The notes: a model not told the origin generated them from the letters alone. A stretch of 7,943 nucleotides of DNA from JBFJVZ01 sp041623895 (GCA_041623895.1 JBFJVZ010000363.1:1-7943); one strand, 5' to 3'. Shown: positions 1 to 7,902, counted from the stretch's first letter. Translations and numbers: made by a program.

Positions 1-1
1 C

Positions 2-1288
2 GGCAACCGCAAGCACTTGTTTGAAATTCCCATCAGCGACGTGCCGGCGGCCCAGTCCAGCGGCTACCGAGATCTGCTGGAAAAAGAGCGGCAACCGCAG
101 AATCAACCTGTTGGCACGTTGCCGCCGCGAATCAAGAAACGCGCCGCGCCGGCAGCGACGGCTTCCGCAGCCGGCGCAGTCGATGACAAATTCTTGTTGA
201 TCGATGGATTGAGTAAGGCGGAACAGGAAGCGGAGGAGGCGCGATTACAAGCCGAACAGGAATTAGCGGAAACCGAAGGCTGGCGGTGGTACGCGTTATG
301 GATCCGTATGTGGTTGCAGTCGCGACGCGAAGTTCTGCTGCGGCATGTTCGCAGCAACAGCGTCAGTATCACCATTCATGTCGCCGTGTTTCTATTGCTG
401 GCAAGTTTGGTGTTGGTCAACGAAAAGGAACCGGAGGTGATGTTGACTGCATCGACTTCGACCAATGAAGTCGTGCAGGAAATCATCATCGAACCTGAGC
501 CACTGGAAATCACGGAGCCAACGGAAACAGAAGAATCGGAGGCGCCTCCGGAAGCTTCCGAAGTCGAAATGCCGATGACGGAGGCCGTGACGCCGAACTT
601 TTTAGCAGCCGTTAGCGGTGATGCGATCAAGCCGCCCGCGATGCCCGCAAAAGAAACCGGTGATGGCAAAAAGATGCCAACGAAGAAATCGGCCGTCTTC
701 GGTACGAAAAAATCTGCGAACGATTATGTGTTTGTCATCGACAATTCCAACAGTATGACCAAGGGGCGTTTCGAGACGGCGTTAAACGAGTTGATGATCG
801 CGGTCAATGATTTGACACCCAAACAGCGTTTCTACGTGATCTTCTACAGCGATACCGCTTACCCCATGATGCATCCGCGGCCCGTCACGCAATTGGTGCC
901 CGCAACTACCAGGAACAAACAGCAATTATTTTATTGGCTGGAGACAGTGCAATTGTGTTTGCAGACCAATGGCAAACAAGCGATTCAAGCTGCCTTTAAT
1001 ATGAAACCCGACGTGATCTACGTGCTCGGCGACGGAGCGTTCACCGACGGGGCTTCACGCCATTTCGCGAAAATGTCAAAAACCAAAACGATCCTGCACA
1101 CTCGTGGCATGGAGGTGAAACCGAGTAACGCGAAAGAATTTGAGATCATGGCAAAGGCTCACGGCGGAAATTACAAGGATGTCGGTGTTTCGCGAATCGG
1201 TCTGCAAATGGCAAAGCAGAATCCCCGGCCGCGAAACAATAGTCGGTCGCCGATTTGGGGAATCACGCTGCCTGTGAAGAAGAAATGA
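2..1288 (+). CDS. Membrane-anchored vWA-domain protein, 5' end outside window
   Basis: The reading frame is open to the first base, so the true start is probably upstream. A TTG at 17 is possible but has no ribosome binding site; numbering below counts it as residue 1. Residues 66-85 are Glu/Ala/Gln-rich and probably helical. Residues 89-112 are Trp/Arg-rich, and one transmembrane helix follows at about 115-135. Next is an acidic Glu/Pro/Thr linker (136-190) and a Lys-rich stretch. A vWA domain spans about 235-400. Its metal site (MIDAS) is visible as D242-x-S244-x-S246, with T317 and D339 (in LGDG) as likely remaining ligands. vWA domains of this kind bind protein partners through a divalent metal. 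By the positive-inside rule the N-terminus is cytoplasmic and the vWA domain lies outside the inner membrane. The helix carries S117-x3-H121, resembling TonB/TolA anchors. The vWA call is firm; the partner and role are unknown. Confidence 0.85.
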   Translation, partial: GNRKHLFEIPISDVPAAQSSGYRDLLEKERQPQNQPVGTLPPRIKKRAAPAATASAAGAVDDKFLLIDGLSKAEQEAEEARLQAEQELAETEGWRWYALWIRMWLQSRREVLLRHVRSNSVSITIHVAVFLLLASLVLVNEKEPEVMLTASTSTNEVVQEIIIEPEPLEITEPTETEESEAPPEASEVEMPMTEAVTPNFLAAVSGDAIKPPAMPAKETGDGKKMPTKKSAVFGTKKSANDYVFVIDNSNSMTKGRFETALNELMIAVNDLTPKQRFYVIFYSDTAYPMMHPRPVTQLVPATTRNKQQLFYWLETVQLCLQTNGKQAIQAAFNMKPDVIYVLGDGAFTDGASRHFAKMSKTKTILHTRGMEVKPSNAKEFEIMAKAHGGNYKDVGVSRIGLQMAKQNPRPRNNSRSPIWGITLPVKKK

Positions 1289-1387
1289 GTTCATCGACCG
1301 GTATCCCGTTCAAAGAATCATGATCGCGACCGAAAGGGTGATGGATTACGTGTCGATATCTTTCTTTCCATGTCTTGGTGAATTGAC

Positions 1388-1391
1388 GGAG
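1388..1391 (+). promoter_or_regulatory. Ribosome binding site of the zinc-ribbon/TPR gene
   Basis: GGAG lies five bases before the ATG at 1397. It supports that start over the in-frame ATG three codons later (1406), for which the spacing would be too long. The rest of the 108-base gap before this gene (1289-1387) shows no clear terminator or convincing promoter hexamers. Confidence 0.55.
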
Positions 1392-1396
1392 CGTCC

Positions 1397-4120
1397 ATGA
1401 GCCACATGGGACAATGTCCGTCGTGCCGAGTTGTTTACGAGTTGGACGACGATGCGATTGGGAGCGTCATGCAGTGCGAGTGTGGTCTCGCGCTTTTCGT
1501 CTGCGATGTTGCCGGTTTCAGCGAGATCCCTGTTCACTGCACTCAGTGTGACGGCGAGTACGTCGTCGACAGTGAGGGAGCCGGCGAAGTGGTAGAGTGC
1601 GAGTGTGGCCTGGAGCTGACCGTGCCAACTGTCGTGCTGCGGCAACCGATGGCCAGCCCCGGTGCAAACCCCGCCGCCCTGTTAGCCCGGCAAAGCGAAT
1701 CGACAGCAGCAAGTGTCTCCGTCATTGAATGCCCCCAGTGTGGAAAAAGATACTCCGCCGGCCAAGATGATATTGACGATGAAGCGGAATGCGGCTGCGG
1801 CGCAGTTTTCGCAATCGCCGCGTTACCCGATGGAACGTTCGCAGCTCGGACACGAAAGTCGGCGTCGGAATCAAACGATAAAGAAGATAGAACGCCGGCA
1901 AGACGAAAAAAATCGGTCTCCCTGGTCTCGATCCTTGGTGTCGCCGCGGTCGCTCTGCTACTGTTGATCTCGATCATCATGTTTGTGACGCGGGATCGAA
2001 AAAGAGTCGCCGCGATCGAAGCAAAAGAATCCAAGACCGTTGTCGTACCCGGCACGCCAAACAAGCAACCTTCGCAGCCGGCTTCCCTGACCAACCAATC
2101 GTTCGCGGCGCCGGAGATGACGCCCATTACCCCAGGGACTACGGCAAGGTCCGCTGATTCGGTGCGACCGATTCCGGATCCGGGCCGGGCGACGGCTTTG
2201 CCAGCGGACGTCAGCGGATCAAGTCTGCCAAAGAAAGTCGCGTACTTGTTGGCGCCTCCGCCTGATCCGCCGCTTCCGGAACCGAAGCCGGCTCGCAAGG
2301 TTGTCCCGATCATTGCTGTCGGCGACCAAGGTTTGACCTTCGAGCGAGCCTACGCCGAAGCCTTCCAGGCCTACGAAGAAACCAAACGCTTGCAAAAAGC
2401 AGTGGCGGGTTCCAACGGCAACGAACAGTCGGACGAAGTCCAGCAGTATCACGAGCAACTCGGCCTGACGCTGGGGCTGCTGGGGCAGACCCTTGACCTG
2501 GCAACGCGGCAAAGCGGCAACCAGAAAGTAAACGAGTTGCGATATTTACTGACGTACCTGCATTTTACCGCCGGTCGATTGGCCGAAGCCGGTGTGTTGG
2601 GCGAAACCGTCGCACGGTGGGGTGATATTGACAATCCAGCGACGCTGGAGGCGGCAATGATCGCGCTCGCCGCGACTCAGGAGGCGAATGAAACCGGATG
2701 GGGAATCTCGTCTGAAGTCGGTGAACTTGATCAGATGAATTCGATCGCGACCGTGATCGCTGCAAGGTGGCCAGATCATCCGCAGCTTGATTTGATTTGG
2801 ATGAACCTGGGCCAACGATACGAATCGTTCGGGCAGTCGCTGGCGGCCGCCAACGCATTTGCACGCGTGCCAGATTCGTCGTCACGATTTGGTCAGGCTC
2901 GGCTGGTCGCCGGCAGCGCGCTTTGGGCTCAGTATCGAAAGAACCTTGCAGCTGGAGACGAGCAAGCTTCGCAGACTTCCACAAAAATGCTCAGCCGCGC
3001 CGAAAAGTTTCTCAGCCAAGGCGTCGAAAAACTCGCCGCAAATCTGGACCAACCGACGACAAGCATCATGGCAGCGAAACTGAATCTCGCCTGTATCGCG
3101 TTGGTTTCGGGCGATCTGCAGAAAGCAGAATCGTGGCTGGTCGATTCACCGATGCCGGTGATCGATTCCGTGGGTACCGCGAAGTCCACGGAGGCAACGG
3201 TGCAAGTTAGCGAGGGTTTCGTACGATCCGTTTTCGAGCTGCTGTTTACCATTCGCAGTCAACGCCGCGAGCTCGCCGGGGCGAAGGAAGCGTTGACCAT
3301 GATGGCTAGCAAGCTGGGAAGCTCCGATGTTGATTTTGGAAAAATGTTTTTGGGAGTCATCACCGACTACATCGATCAGCTTGCCTCCAGCGCCGTCGTC
3401 ACACGTGAACAGTTCTCAACACTCAGCGAACTGATTGAACCGTTGAAGCAGCACGATTCGACATTGACGGTCCCGAACGTCTTGTGGCTGGGAGAATCGT
3501 GGAGTCGACTTGGTGAGCGGGCCGCCACTCCGCAGTTGGCCAGGCAGTGTTACGCCAAGGCAGCTGCGGCGTACGGTCTGGCAATGAACCGATCGGATTT
3601 TCCGCCTTCGTCAAAGCAATCCGCCCTGATCAGACGCGCTGAATTGCTACGCGAAGCCGGACAATTGATGGATGTCATTCCATTGCTGGAGTCAGTCTTG
3701 CGGCAATCTCCAAATGCTTTTGCGATTCAGATCCAGGCTGCAGAGATTCTTCAACAGGATGCCATCGAATCCGGTCAGCCAGAGCGGCTGGTCGCGGCGA
3801 TTGGTGGTCCCGATGATTCAGCTGGAAATCCGGATGGCTCACCCATCTGGGGTTGGGCCAAGCTGGTCACGACCTTGCACGCGCAGGGAGGCGACGAAGA
3901 CGACGATCAGAATCGAGACCGGTTGTTAAAATGCCAGTACAATCTGGCGCAGTGCCAATGGCTGATCGCCCAGTCGACATCCGACCCGCAGCAACGCCAA
4001 GAATTGCTATCCGATTGCCGTCGCTCGTTGGGGCGGCTGGTCGCGACCACGGACGCCGCCCGCGAACCCTGGTATTCTCGGCTGCGGGAGTTACAGAGCG
4101 AAGTGGCCAGCGAAAAGTAA
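1397..4120 (+). CDS. Triple zinc-ribbon, single-pass membrane protein with TPR-like domain
   Basis: This 907-residue protein has no gene name I recognise. Three zinc-ribbon modules occupy residues 7-29, 48-70 and 112-134. Each is CxxC-x16-CxC: C7/C10/C27/C29, C48/C51/C68/C70 and C112/C115/C132/C134. A basic stretch (166-172) precedes one transmembrane helix at about 173-197. A Pro/Ala/Thr-rich linker runs to about 305, including a PPPDPPLPEP segment at 287-296. Residues 311-900 are almost all alpha-helical in character, with TPR-like helix pairs most visible at about 463-492, 559-583 and 741-786. TPR domains act as protein-binding scaffolds. The zinc ribbons are probably cytoplasmic and the TPR part outside, but basic residues on both sides of the helix make the topology uncertain. 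It lies 108 bases after the vWA gene on the same strand, so co-transcription is possible. No catalytic motif was seen. Confidence 0.85.
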   Translation: MSHMGQCPSCRVVYELDDDAIGSVMQCECGLALFVCDVAGFSEIPVHCTQCDGEYVVDSEGAGEVVECECGLELTVPTVVLRQPMASPGANPAALLARQSESTAASVSVIECPQCGKRYSAGQDDIDDEAECGCGAVFAIAALPDGTFAARTRKSASESNDKEDRTPARRKKSVSLVSILGVAAVALLLLISIIMFVTRDRKRVAAIEAKESKTVVVPGTPNKQPSQPASLTNQSFAAPEMTPITPGTTARSADSVRPIPDPGRATALPADVSGSSLPKKVAYLLAPPPDPPLPEPKPARKVVPIIAVGDQGLTFERAYAEAFQAYEETKRLQKAVAGSNGNEQSDEVQQYHEQLGLTLGLLGQTLDLATRQSGNQKVNELRYLLTYLHFTAGRLAEAGVLGETVARWGDIDNPATLEAAMIALAATQEANETGWGISSEVGELDQMNSIATVIAARWPDHPQLDLIWMNLGQRYESFGQSLAAANAFARVPDSSSRFGQARLVAGSALWAQYRKNLAAGDEQASQTSTKMLSRAEKFLSQGVEKLAANLDQPTTSIMAAKLNLACIALVSGDLQKAESWLVDSPMPVIDSVGTAKSTEATVQVSEGFVRSVFELLFTIRSQRRELAGAKEALTMMASKLGSSDVDFGKMFLGVITDYIDQLASSAVVTREQFSTLSELIEPLKQHDSTLTVPNVLWLGESWSRLGERAATPQLARQCYAKAAAAYGLAMNRSDFPPSSKQSALIRRAELLREAGQLMDVIPLLESVLRQSPNAFAIQIQAAEILQQDAIESGQPERLVAAIGGPDDSAGNPDGSPIWGWAKLVTTLHAQGGDEDDDQNRDRLLKCQYNLAQCQWLIAQSTSDPQQRQELLSDCRRSLGRLVATTDAAREPWYSRLRELQSEVASEK

Positions 4121-4174
4121 CCACGGACCAAAAATCGTTTACAATGAAGCGGCCGCAAAGTTAAAGTCGAAGCA

Positions 4175-4207
4175 CGCTCCGCGGGCGAAACGGCTGTTCG
4201 CGGAGCG
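4175..4207 (+). terminator. GC-rich hairpin, possible terminator after the TPR gene
   Basis: CGCTCCGCG (4175-4183) is perfectly complementary to CGCGGAGCG (4199-4207). Two G-U pairs and one C-G pair extend the stem inward, leaving a loop of about nine bases. It begins 54 bases after the TPR gene's stop and 140 bases before the next start. No T-run follows on the + strand, so a classical intrinsic terminator is not fully met; it could instead act as an mRNA-stabilising or processing hairpin. A smaller inverted repeat, GGCTC/GAGCC (4252-4256 and 4266-4270), lies downstream. In the remainder of the gap (4121-4347) I see only a weak TTTACA at 4138 as a possible -35 element, without a good -10. 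Confidence 0.4.
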
Positions 4208-4342
4208 GATAACGATTTGGAGTGGTTTCCCCCAAGAGCTTGCGAAAAAATGGCTCCAAAAAGTAGAGCCGCTGTCATGCTGCGGCGTACCAATGGTGGC
4301 TGCTAACTTTCCGGCGAGCGATCAGTGACTGAAAAACGACTT

Positions 4343-4347
4343 GGAAG
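4343..4347 (+). promoter_or_regulatory. Ribosome binding site; start ambiguity between two adjacent ATGs
   Basis: GGAAG directly abuts the ATG at 4348 and is three bases from the ATG at 4351. A stop codon in the same frame at 4330-4332 excludes an earlier start, so translation begins at one of these two codons. The spacing slightly favours 4351, which would remove one Met. Confidence 0.4.
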
Positions 4348-5763
4348 ATGATGGAACAGCAACAAGACGAACTGGATCTTTACGACTTGCTCGAGATTGA
4401 CGCCGAGTTTCGTCCGCCGACGCATTATCAATTGTTGGGGGTCAATGACTTTGAAACGGATCTGGAGGTCATTGCCGCAGCGGCCAAGGAGCGTGGTGTT
4501 TATCTGCACCGGATCGCCGCAGGACCTCACCGTAAGGCCGTTCAACAACTGCTGGGGGAAGTCGCGGTTGCCCGTCGAACATTGTTGAATCAACAGTCCA
4601 AGGACGCTTACGACCAGCAACTGCTGATCGATTCTGAGGAATATGAACAGCAGCATGCTGGCGGAATTCAAATTGCCACTGATCCCGATGCCGGTACCGA
4701 GGAGTCCAAGGAGCCCGCCCAGGATACCGATCGCGCTCATGCCCGCCGGCGTCGCAAGAAATCCACTTGGGACGAGTACAAGTTGCATGCCGCATCGGCT
4801 TCGATTTTGTTGGCAATTGTCGGAGTCGTTTGGTTTGTGAACCGCGGGGGTGGCGAACGACGCGCGGCCAAGGCGGGGGCGGCCAAAACCACTTCAACTG
4901 TACGTAGTCCGGAAAAGATATCTTCACCCGCCAAGCGTGCCGCGACTCAGCGGACTGCGAATATTCAACCCGCGGCGGGACGGCCGAGACCGGCGGCGCC
5001 CAGACGTTCCACGCCTTCGCTTGCGCCGGACTTCGACGTCCAAGCGTTTCTATCCAAAGATGCGCCGGGAATGTCCAAACCCAACGAAGCCGAACAGGTA
5101 GCAGCCAAGCCCAACACAAATGCAGTTTCCGTTGCCATGAAGTTGCCTGCCGACTGGGAACCTAAAATCAAAGTCGTTGACGACTTTTCGTCGCAGAATC
5201 TGGCAGGCACTTATCAATTCGACGACAAAAAGACTGCCTGCAAAATCGAAAATGGGCATGTGGTGATTCAGACAGCCAAAGCATCCAAGTACGGCACACT
5301 TCGTCATCAGAAATTGAAACTCAAAGCGGGTCAAGCAATCGCATTGGACACAAATTTGACGCCAAAATCGGAGCACGGCGTGCAGATTGGCTTGGCAGTC
5401 GGACCGGCGCGAATCGCCTTGGGTGTGGTGAAAGGACAGTTGCAAGTTCGAGCCAAGAACCAGGGCGAAAGCAAGTCGCCAATGAAGTCGCTAGGAAACT
5501 TAAAAGCCTCATCGTCACCGACCACACTGATCGTGATGCGGAATAAAGACAATCCGAAGCTACTGCAATGGCTTGCGCGCAGTGCCGACGGTGATTTAAG
5601 CGGTCGAATTCAGGTCGACTCGTTGCCGGCCCAGGTGCCAGTTGTCATTTTTTTCACGGCGCCAGAAAAATCGACCAAAACACCGATTTGGTTTGACAAT
5701 CTCCGCGCTGGGAATTTTGCCAACCCGCCCGAGTGGAAACCATCCGAGGTTTTGAAGCTGTAA
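4348..5763 (+). CDS. Membrane protein with degenerate J-like N-terminus and beta-rich C-terminal domain
   Basis: This 471-residue protein has no assigned name. Residues 22-94 resemble a DnaJ J-domain: HYQLLGV (26-32) matches helix I, a long helical stretch follows, and KDAYDQQL (85-92) matches the end of helix IV. The HPD tripeptide needed to stimulate Hsp70 is absent; the loop reads AAGPH (57-61). A similar PPTHYQLLG opening is, from memory, common in planctomycete proteins. An Arg/Lys cluster (133-138) precedes one transmembrane helix at about 147-164, so the J-like part should be cytoplasmic. Residues 165-225 are a basic Ala/Pro/Arg/Ser linker. Residues 270-457 alternate hydrophobic and polar residues as a beta-sandwich would (VVDDFSS at 276-282, WFDNLRAG at 448-455), like LamG/concanavalin-type domains of the DUF1080 kind. 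No catalytic residues were identified. It could be a scaffold or glycan/protein-binding envelope protein. Confidence 0.8.
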   Translation: MMEQQQDELDLYDLLEIDAEFRPPTHYQLLGVNDFETDLEVIAAAAKERGVYLHRIAAGPHRKAVQQLLGEVAVARRTLLNQQSKDAYDQQLLIDSEEYEQQHAGGIQIATDPDAGTEESKEPAQDTDRAHARRRRKKSTWDEYKLHAASASILLAIVGVVWFVNRGGGERRAAKAGAAKTTSTVRSPEKISSPAKRAATQRTANIQPAAGRPRPAAPRRSTPSLAPDFDVQAFLSKDAPGMSKPNEAEQVAAKPNTNAVSVAMKLPADWEPKIKVVDDFSSQNLAGTYQFDDKKTACKIENGHVVIQTAKASKYGTLRHQKLKLKAGQAIALDTNLTPKSEHGVQIGLAVGPARIALGVVKGQLQVRAKNQGESKSPMKSLGNLKASSSPTTLIVMRNKDNPKLLQWLARSADGDLSGRIQVDSLPAQVPVVIFFTAPEKSTKTPIWFDNLRAGNFANPPEWKPSEVLKL

Positions 5764-5820
5764 CTGGACCTCGCGCATTCAATAACAAATCTGTATCCTT
5801 GCACACCCTAGGCTGCATTC

Positions 5821-7842
5821 ATGCGTCTGTTCCTTGCCTTGCTGGTCGTCTCGACAAGCACGCTCGCCACAGCTCAATCACGTAATTACCCACCCGAGTT
5901 TTCCGGGGCGCGAGCGGAGATTTATAAAACGGTCGGCGATGTTGAACTGAAGCTCTGGATTTTTGAACCGGACGACCATGTGGCGTCGCAGCCAAGACCG
6001 GCCATTATCTTCTTCTTTGGCGGTGGTTGGAAATCCGGAACACCGGCGCAATTCGAGCAGCATTGCCGTTACCTGGCAGCTCGCGGCATGGTTGCCATCA
6101 CGGCAGATTATCGTGTTCGCAATCGACATGAAACGTTGGCTGACCGCAGCGTCACGGACGCCAAGTCGGCCATTCGTTGGGCACGGAAGAACGCGCAACG
6201 TCTCGGCATCGATCCGGATCGCCTGGCGGCCGGCGGCGGTTCGGCGGGCGGACATTTGGCCGCTTGCGCCGGTGTTGTGCCGGGCATGGACCAGGCAGGT
6301 GAGGATCTCGCGATTAGCAGCGTGCCCGGTGCAATGGTGCTGTTCAACCCTGCCGTTCTGCTGGCTCCCTTCGATGGCGTGACATTGGATCCAGAAAAGG
6401 TTGACGATATTGCCTCACGGACCGGAGTCCCGCCGGAACAAATTTCGCCGATCCATCACGTTGCCAGCGGGCAACCGCCAACGATTATTTTTCATGGTAC
6501 CGACGATATTTCCGTTCCGTTTGCGACGGTCAAGCGGTTTTCGGAAGAATCACAAGCAGCCGGGAATCGGTGTGAGCTGCGCGGCTTTGATGGTGCCGGT
6601 CACGGGTTCTTTAACTACGGACGCGGCGGGACCCCCGGTGAGCATTACAGTCGCACCGTCGCGGAGATGGACAAGTTTCTCTGCTCGTTGGGATATCTGA
6701 GCGGCGAACCGACGGTTTCTCTGCCAGCCAGTAGCAATGCACACCTGCGCAGCCGCTTTGATAATTCACGCATTCAGTTCCAGCGGAACAAACGTGGCAG
6801 TGTCGCCTTCATTGGCGGATCGATCACGGAGATGAATGGTTATCGTCCAATGGTCGCCAGCTATTTGCAGGAGCGCTTTCCTGAAACCGAGTTTACAGTT
6901 ACGGACGCCGGAATTTCGTCGACATGTTCAACCACCGGCGCATTTCGTTTGAAATCAGATGTATTGTCCAGCGATCCCGATTTGTTGTTCGTCGAGTTTG
7001 CCGTCAATGATGATCAAGACGCAGCTCACGCGGCCCGTGAGTGTCTTCGCGGGATGGAAGGAATCATTCGGCATGCAAGATTACACAACCCAAAAATGGA
7101 TATCGTTGTCACCCATTTCGTAAATCCGCCAATGTTGGAGCTGCTGCAACACGGCGAGAATCCGATCAGTCGAACACAGCATGAAGCGGTCGCCTACCAC
7201 TATGGCGTATCCTCAAGCGACCTGGCGCGCGAAGTGGCGGATCGAATCTCGGCGGGCAAGTTAACATGGCAAGAGTATGGTGGCACCCATCCAAAGCCGG
7301 CTGGGAATCGAATTGCGGCCGATATGGTCATCGATATCCTGGATGCCGCTTGGAGACAGCCGCTGGACACTGCTGCAGAACCACTGGACCATCGCCTGCC
7401 AAAGCCACTTGATTCCAACAGTTATTTTCGCGGCCGCTTTATTGGCATCGATACGGCCAAGCTGGATGATCATTGGAAAGTTGGACAGCCCGATTGGTCA
7501 TCGATAGCGGGTCAACTGCGAACCCGGTTTGCCGAATCAGAATTGTTATTTGCCAGCGATCCCGGCGCTGAGCTTTCGCTCGAATTTGATGGCACCGCTA
7601 TCGGGGCTTACGTTCTGGCTGGGCCCGACGCAGGACAGCTGGAATACTCGATCGATGGCGGCAAATTCAATTCCGTTGACCTTTATCATCGCTTCAGTAA
7701 AGGATTGCACTATCCACGAACCGTCATGTTCGAGACAAATTTGAAGGACAAAAAACATCGCTTGACGCTACGGCTTGGCAAATCTCGCAACCAAGCCAGT
7801 CTGGGCAGCTCTGCGAGAATTCTGCAGTTCGTCGCCAATTAG
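5821..7842 (+). CDS. Secreted bifunctional esterase: alpha/beta hydrolase fused to SGNH hydrolase
   Basis: This 673-residue protein starts with a Sec signal peptide (1-18, cleavage likely after ATA). Residues 25-291 form an alpha/beta-hydrolase esterase of the acetylesterase/BD-FAE type: GGGW (67-70) as oxyanion-hole motif, nucleophile S141 in GGSAGG (139-144), D229 after HGT, and H261 in GAGHGFF. Residues 325-511 form an SGNH (GDSL-like) hydrolase: S334 in GGSIT, G364, N396 in VEFAVND, and H490 in THPKPAGN. The Asp usually three residues before that His is Gly487. Residues 532-673 form a beta-rich C-terminal domain seen with SGNH carbohydrate esterases, including FSKGLHYP at 625-632. Both halves probably remove acyl groups from polysaccharides such as xylan, pectin or sulfated algal glycans; the substrate is inferred. 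The start has only a weak AGG (5810-5812), eight bases upstream. It lies 57 bases after the preceding gene but seems functionally unrelated. Confidence 0.88.
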   Translation: MRLFLALLVVSTSTLATAQSRNYPPEFSGARAEIYKTVGDVELKLWIFEPDDHVASQPRPAIIFFFGGGWKSGTPAQFEQHCRYLAARGMVAITADYRVRNRHETLADRSVTDAKSAIRWARKNAQRLGIDPDRLAAGGGSAGGHLAACAGVVPGMDQAGEDLAISSVPGAMVLFNPAVLLAPFDGVTLDPEKVDDIASRTGVPPEQISPIHHVASGQPPTIIFHGTDDISVPFATVKRFSEESQAAGNRCELRGFDGAGHGFFNYGRGGTPGEHYSRTVAEMDKFLCSLGYLSGEPTVSLPASSNAHLRSRFDNSRIQFQRNKRGSVAFIGGSITEMNGYRPMVASYLQERFPETEFTVTDAGISSTCSTTGAFRLKSDVLSSDPDLLFVEFAVNDDQDAAHAARECLRGMEGIIRHARLHNPKMDIVVTHFVNPPMLELLQHGENPISRTQHEAVAYHYGVSSSDLAREVADRISAGKLTWQEYGGTHPKPAGNRIAADMVIDILDAAWRQPLDTAAEPLDHRLPKPLDSNSYFRGRFIGIDTAKLDDHWKVGQPDWSSIAGQLRTRFAESELLFASDPGAELSLEFDGTAIGAYVLAGPDAGQLEYSIDGGKFNSVDLYHRFSKGLHYPRTVMFETNLKDKKHRLTLRLGKSRNQASLGSSARILQFVAN

Positions 7843-7872
7843 AGCAGTTTCATCATTGATATGGGACATCGG

Positions 7873-7902
7873 TAGGCCAGGACTTGGAGAGTGTCCGGCT
7901 TA
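7873..7902 (+). terminator. Weak hairpin downstream of the esterase gene
   Basis: Bases 7873-7883 pair with 7893-7902 through about ten base pairs with one bulged A (7879) and a nine-base loop. The core is GCC-A-GGAC against GTCC-GGC. A run of five Ts (7922-7926) lies 20 bases further on. An alternative weak stem, CCAGG (7877-7881) with CCTGG (7917-7921), would sit directly before that T-run but has a long loop. Either could end transcription of the esterase gene; neither is a textbook terminator. Confidence 0.3.

Noticed and set aside
1..100. CGGCAACCGCA repeated at 1-11 and 89-99, with CGGCAACCG again at 1639
   Set aside because: These are short, irregularly spaced and inside coding sequence; they are best explained by codon bias rather than a repeat element.
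1318..1325. ATCATGAT palindrome between the vWA and TPR genes
   Set aside because: An eight-base palindrome is expected by chance at this scale and no second copy or half-site supports an operator.
1543..2313. A 256-residue open frame on the minus strand inside the zinc-ribbon/TPR gene
   Set aside because: It lies fully antisense to a gene with clear domains, is low-complexity (Gly/Ser/Ala/Thr) and has no recognisable motif; it looks like a by-product of high GC content.
4149..4156. GCGGCCGC palindrome, also at 7430-7437
   Set aside because: This is a GC-rich eight-base palindrome with one copy inside a coding region, and nothing links the two.
4277..4306. Tiny open frame (nine codons) before the third gene, considered as a leader peptide
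   Set aside because: It has no ribosome binding site, no run of one amino acid and no paired attenuator hairpins.
4303..4788. A 161-residue minus-strand open frame with hydrophobic Leu/Gly runs
   Set aside because: It overlaps the conserved J-like region of the plus-strand gene. The Leu/Gln runs are the complement of Glu/Gln/Asp-rich codons, and no start signal was seen.
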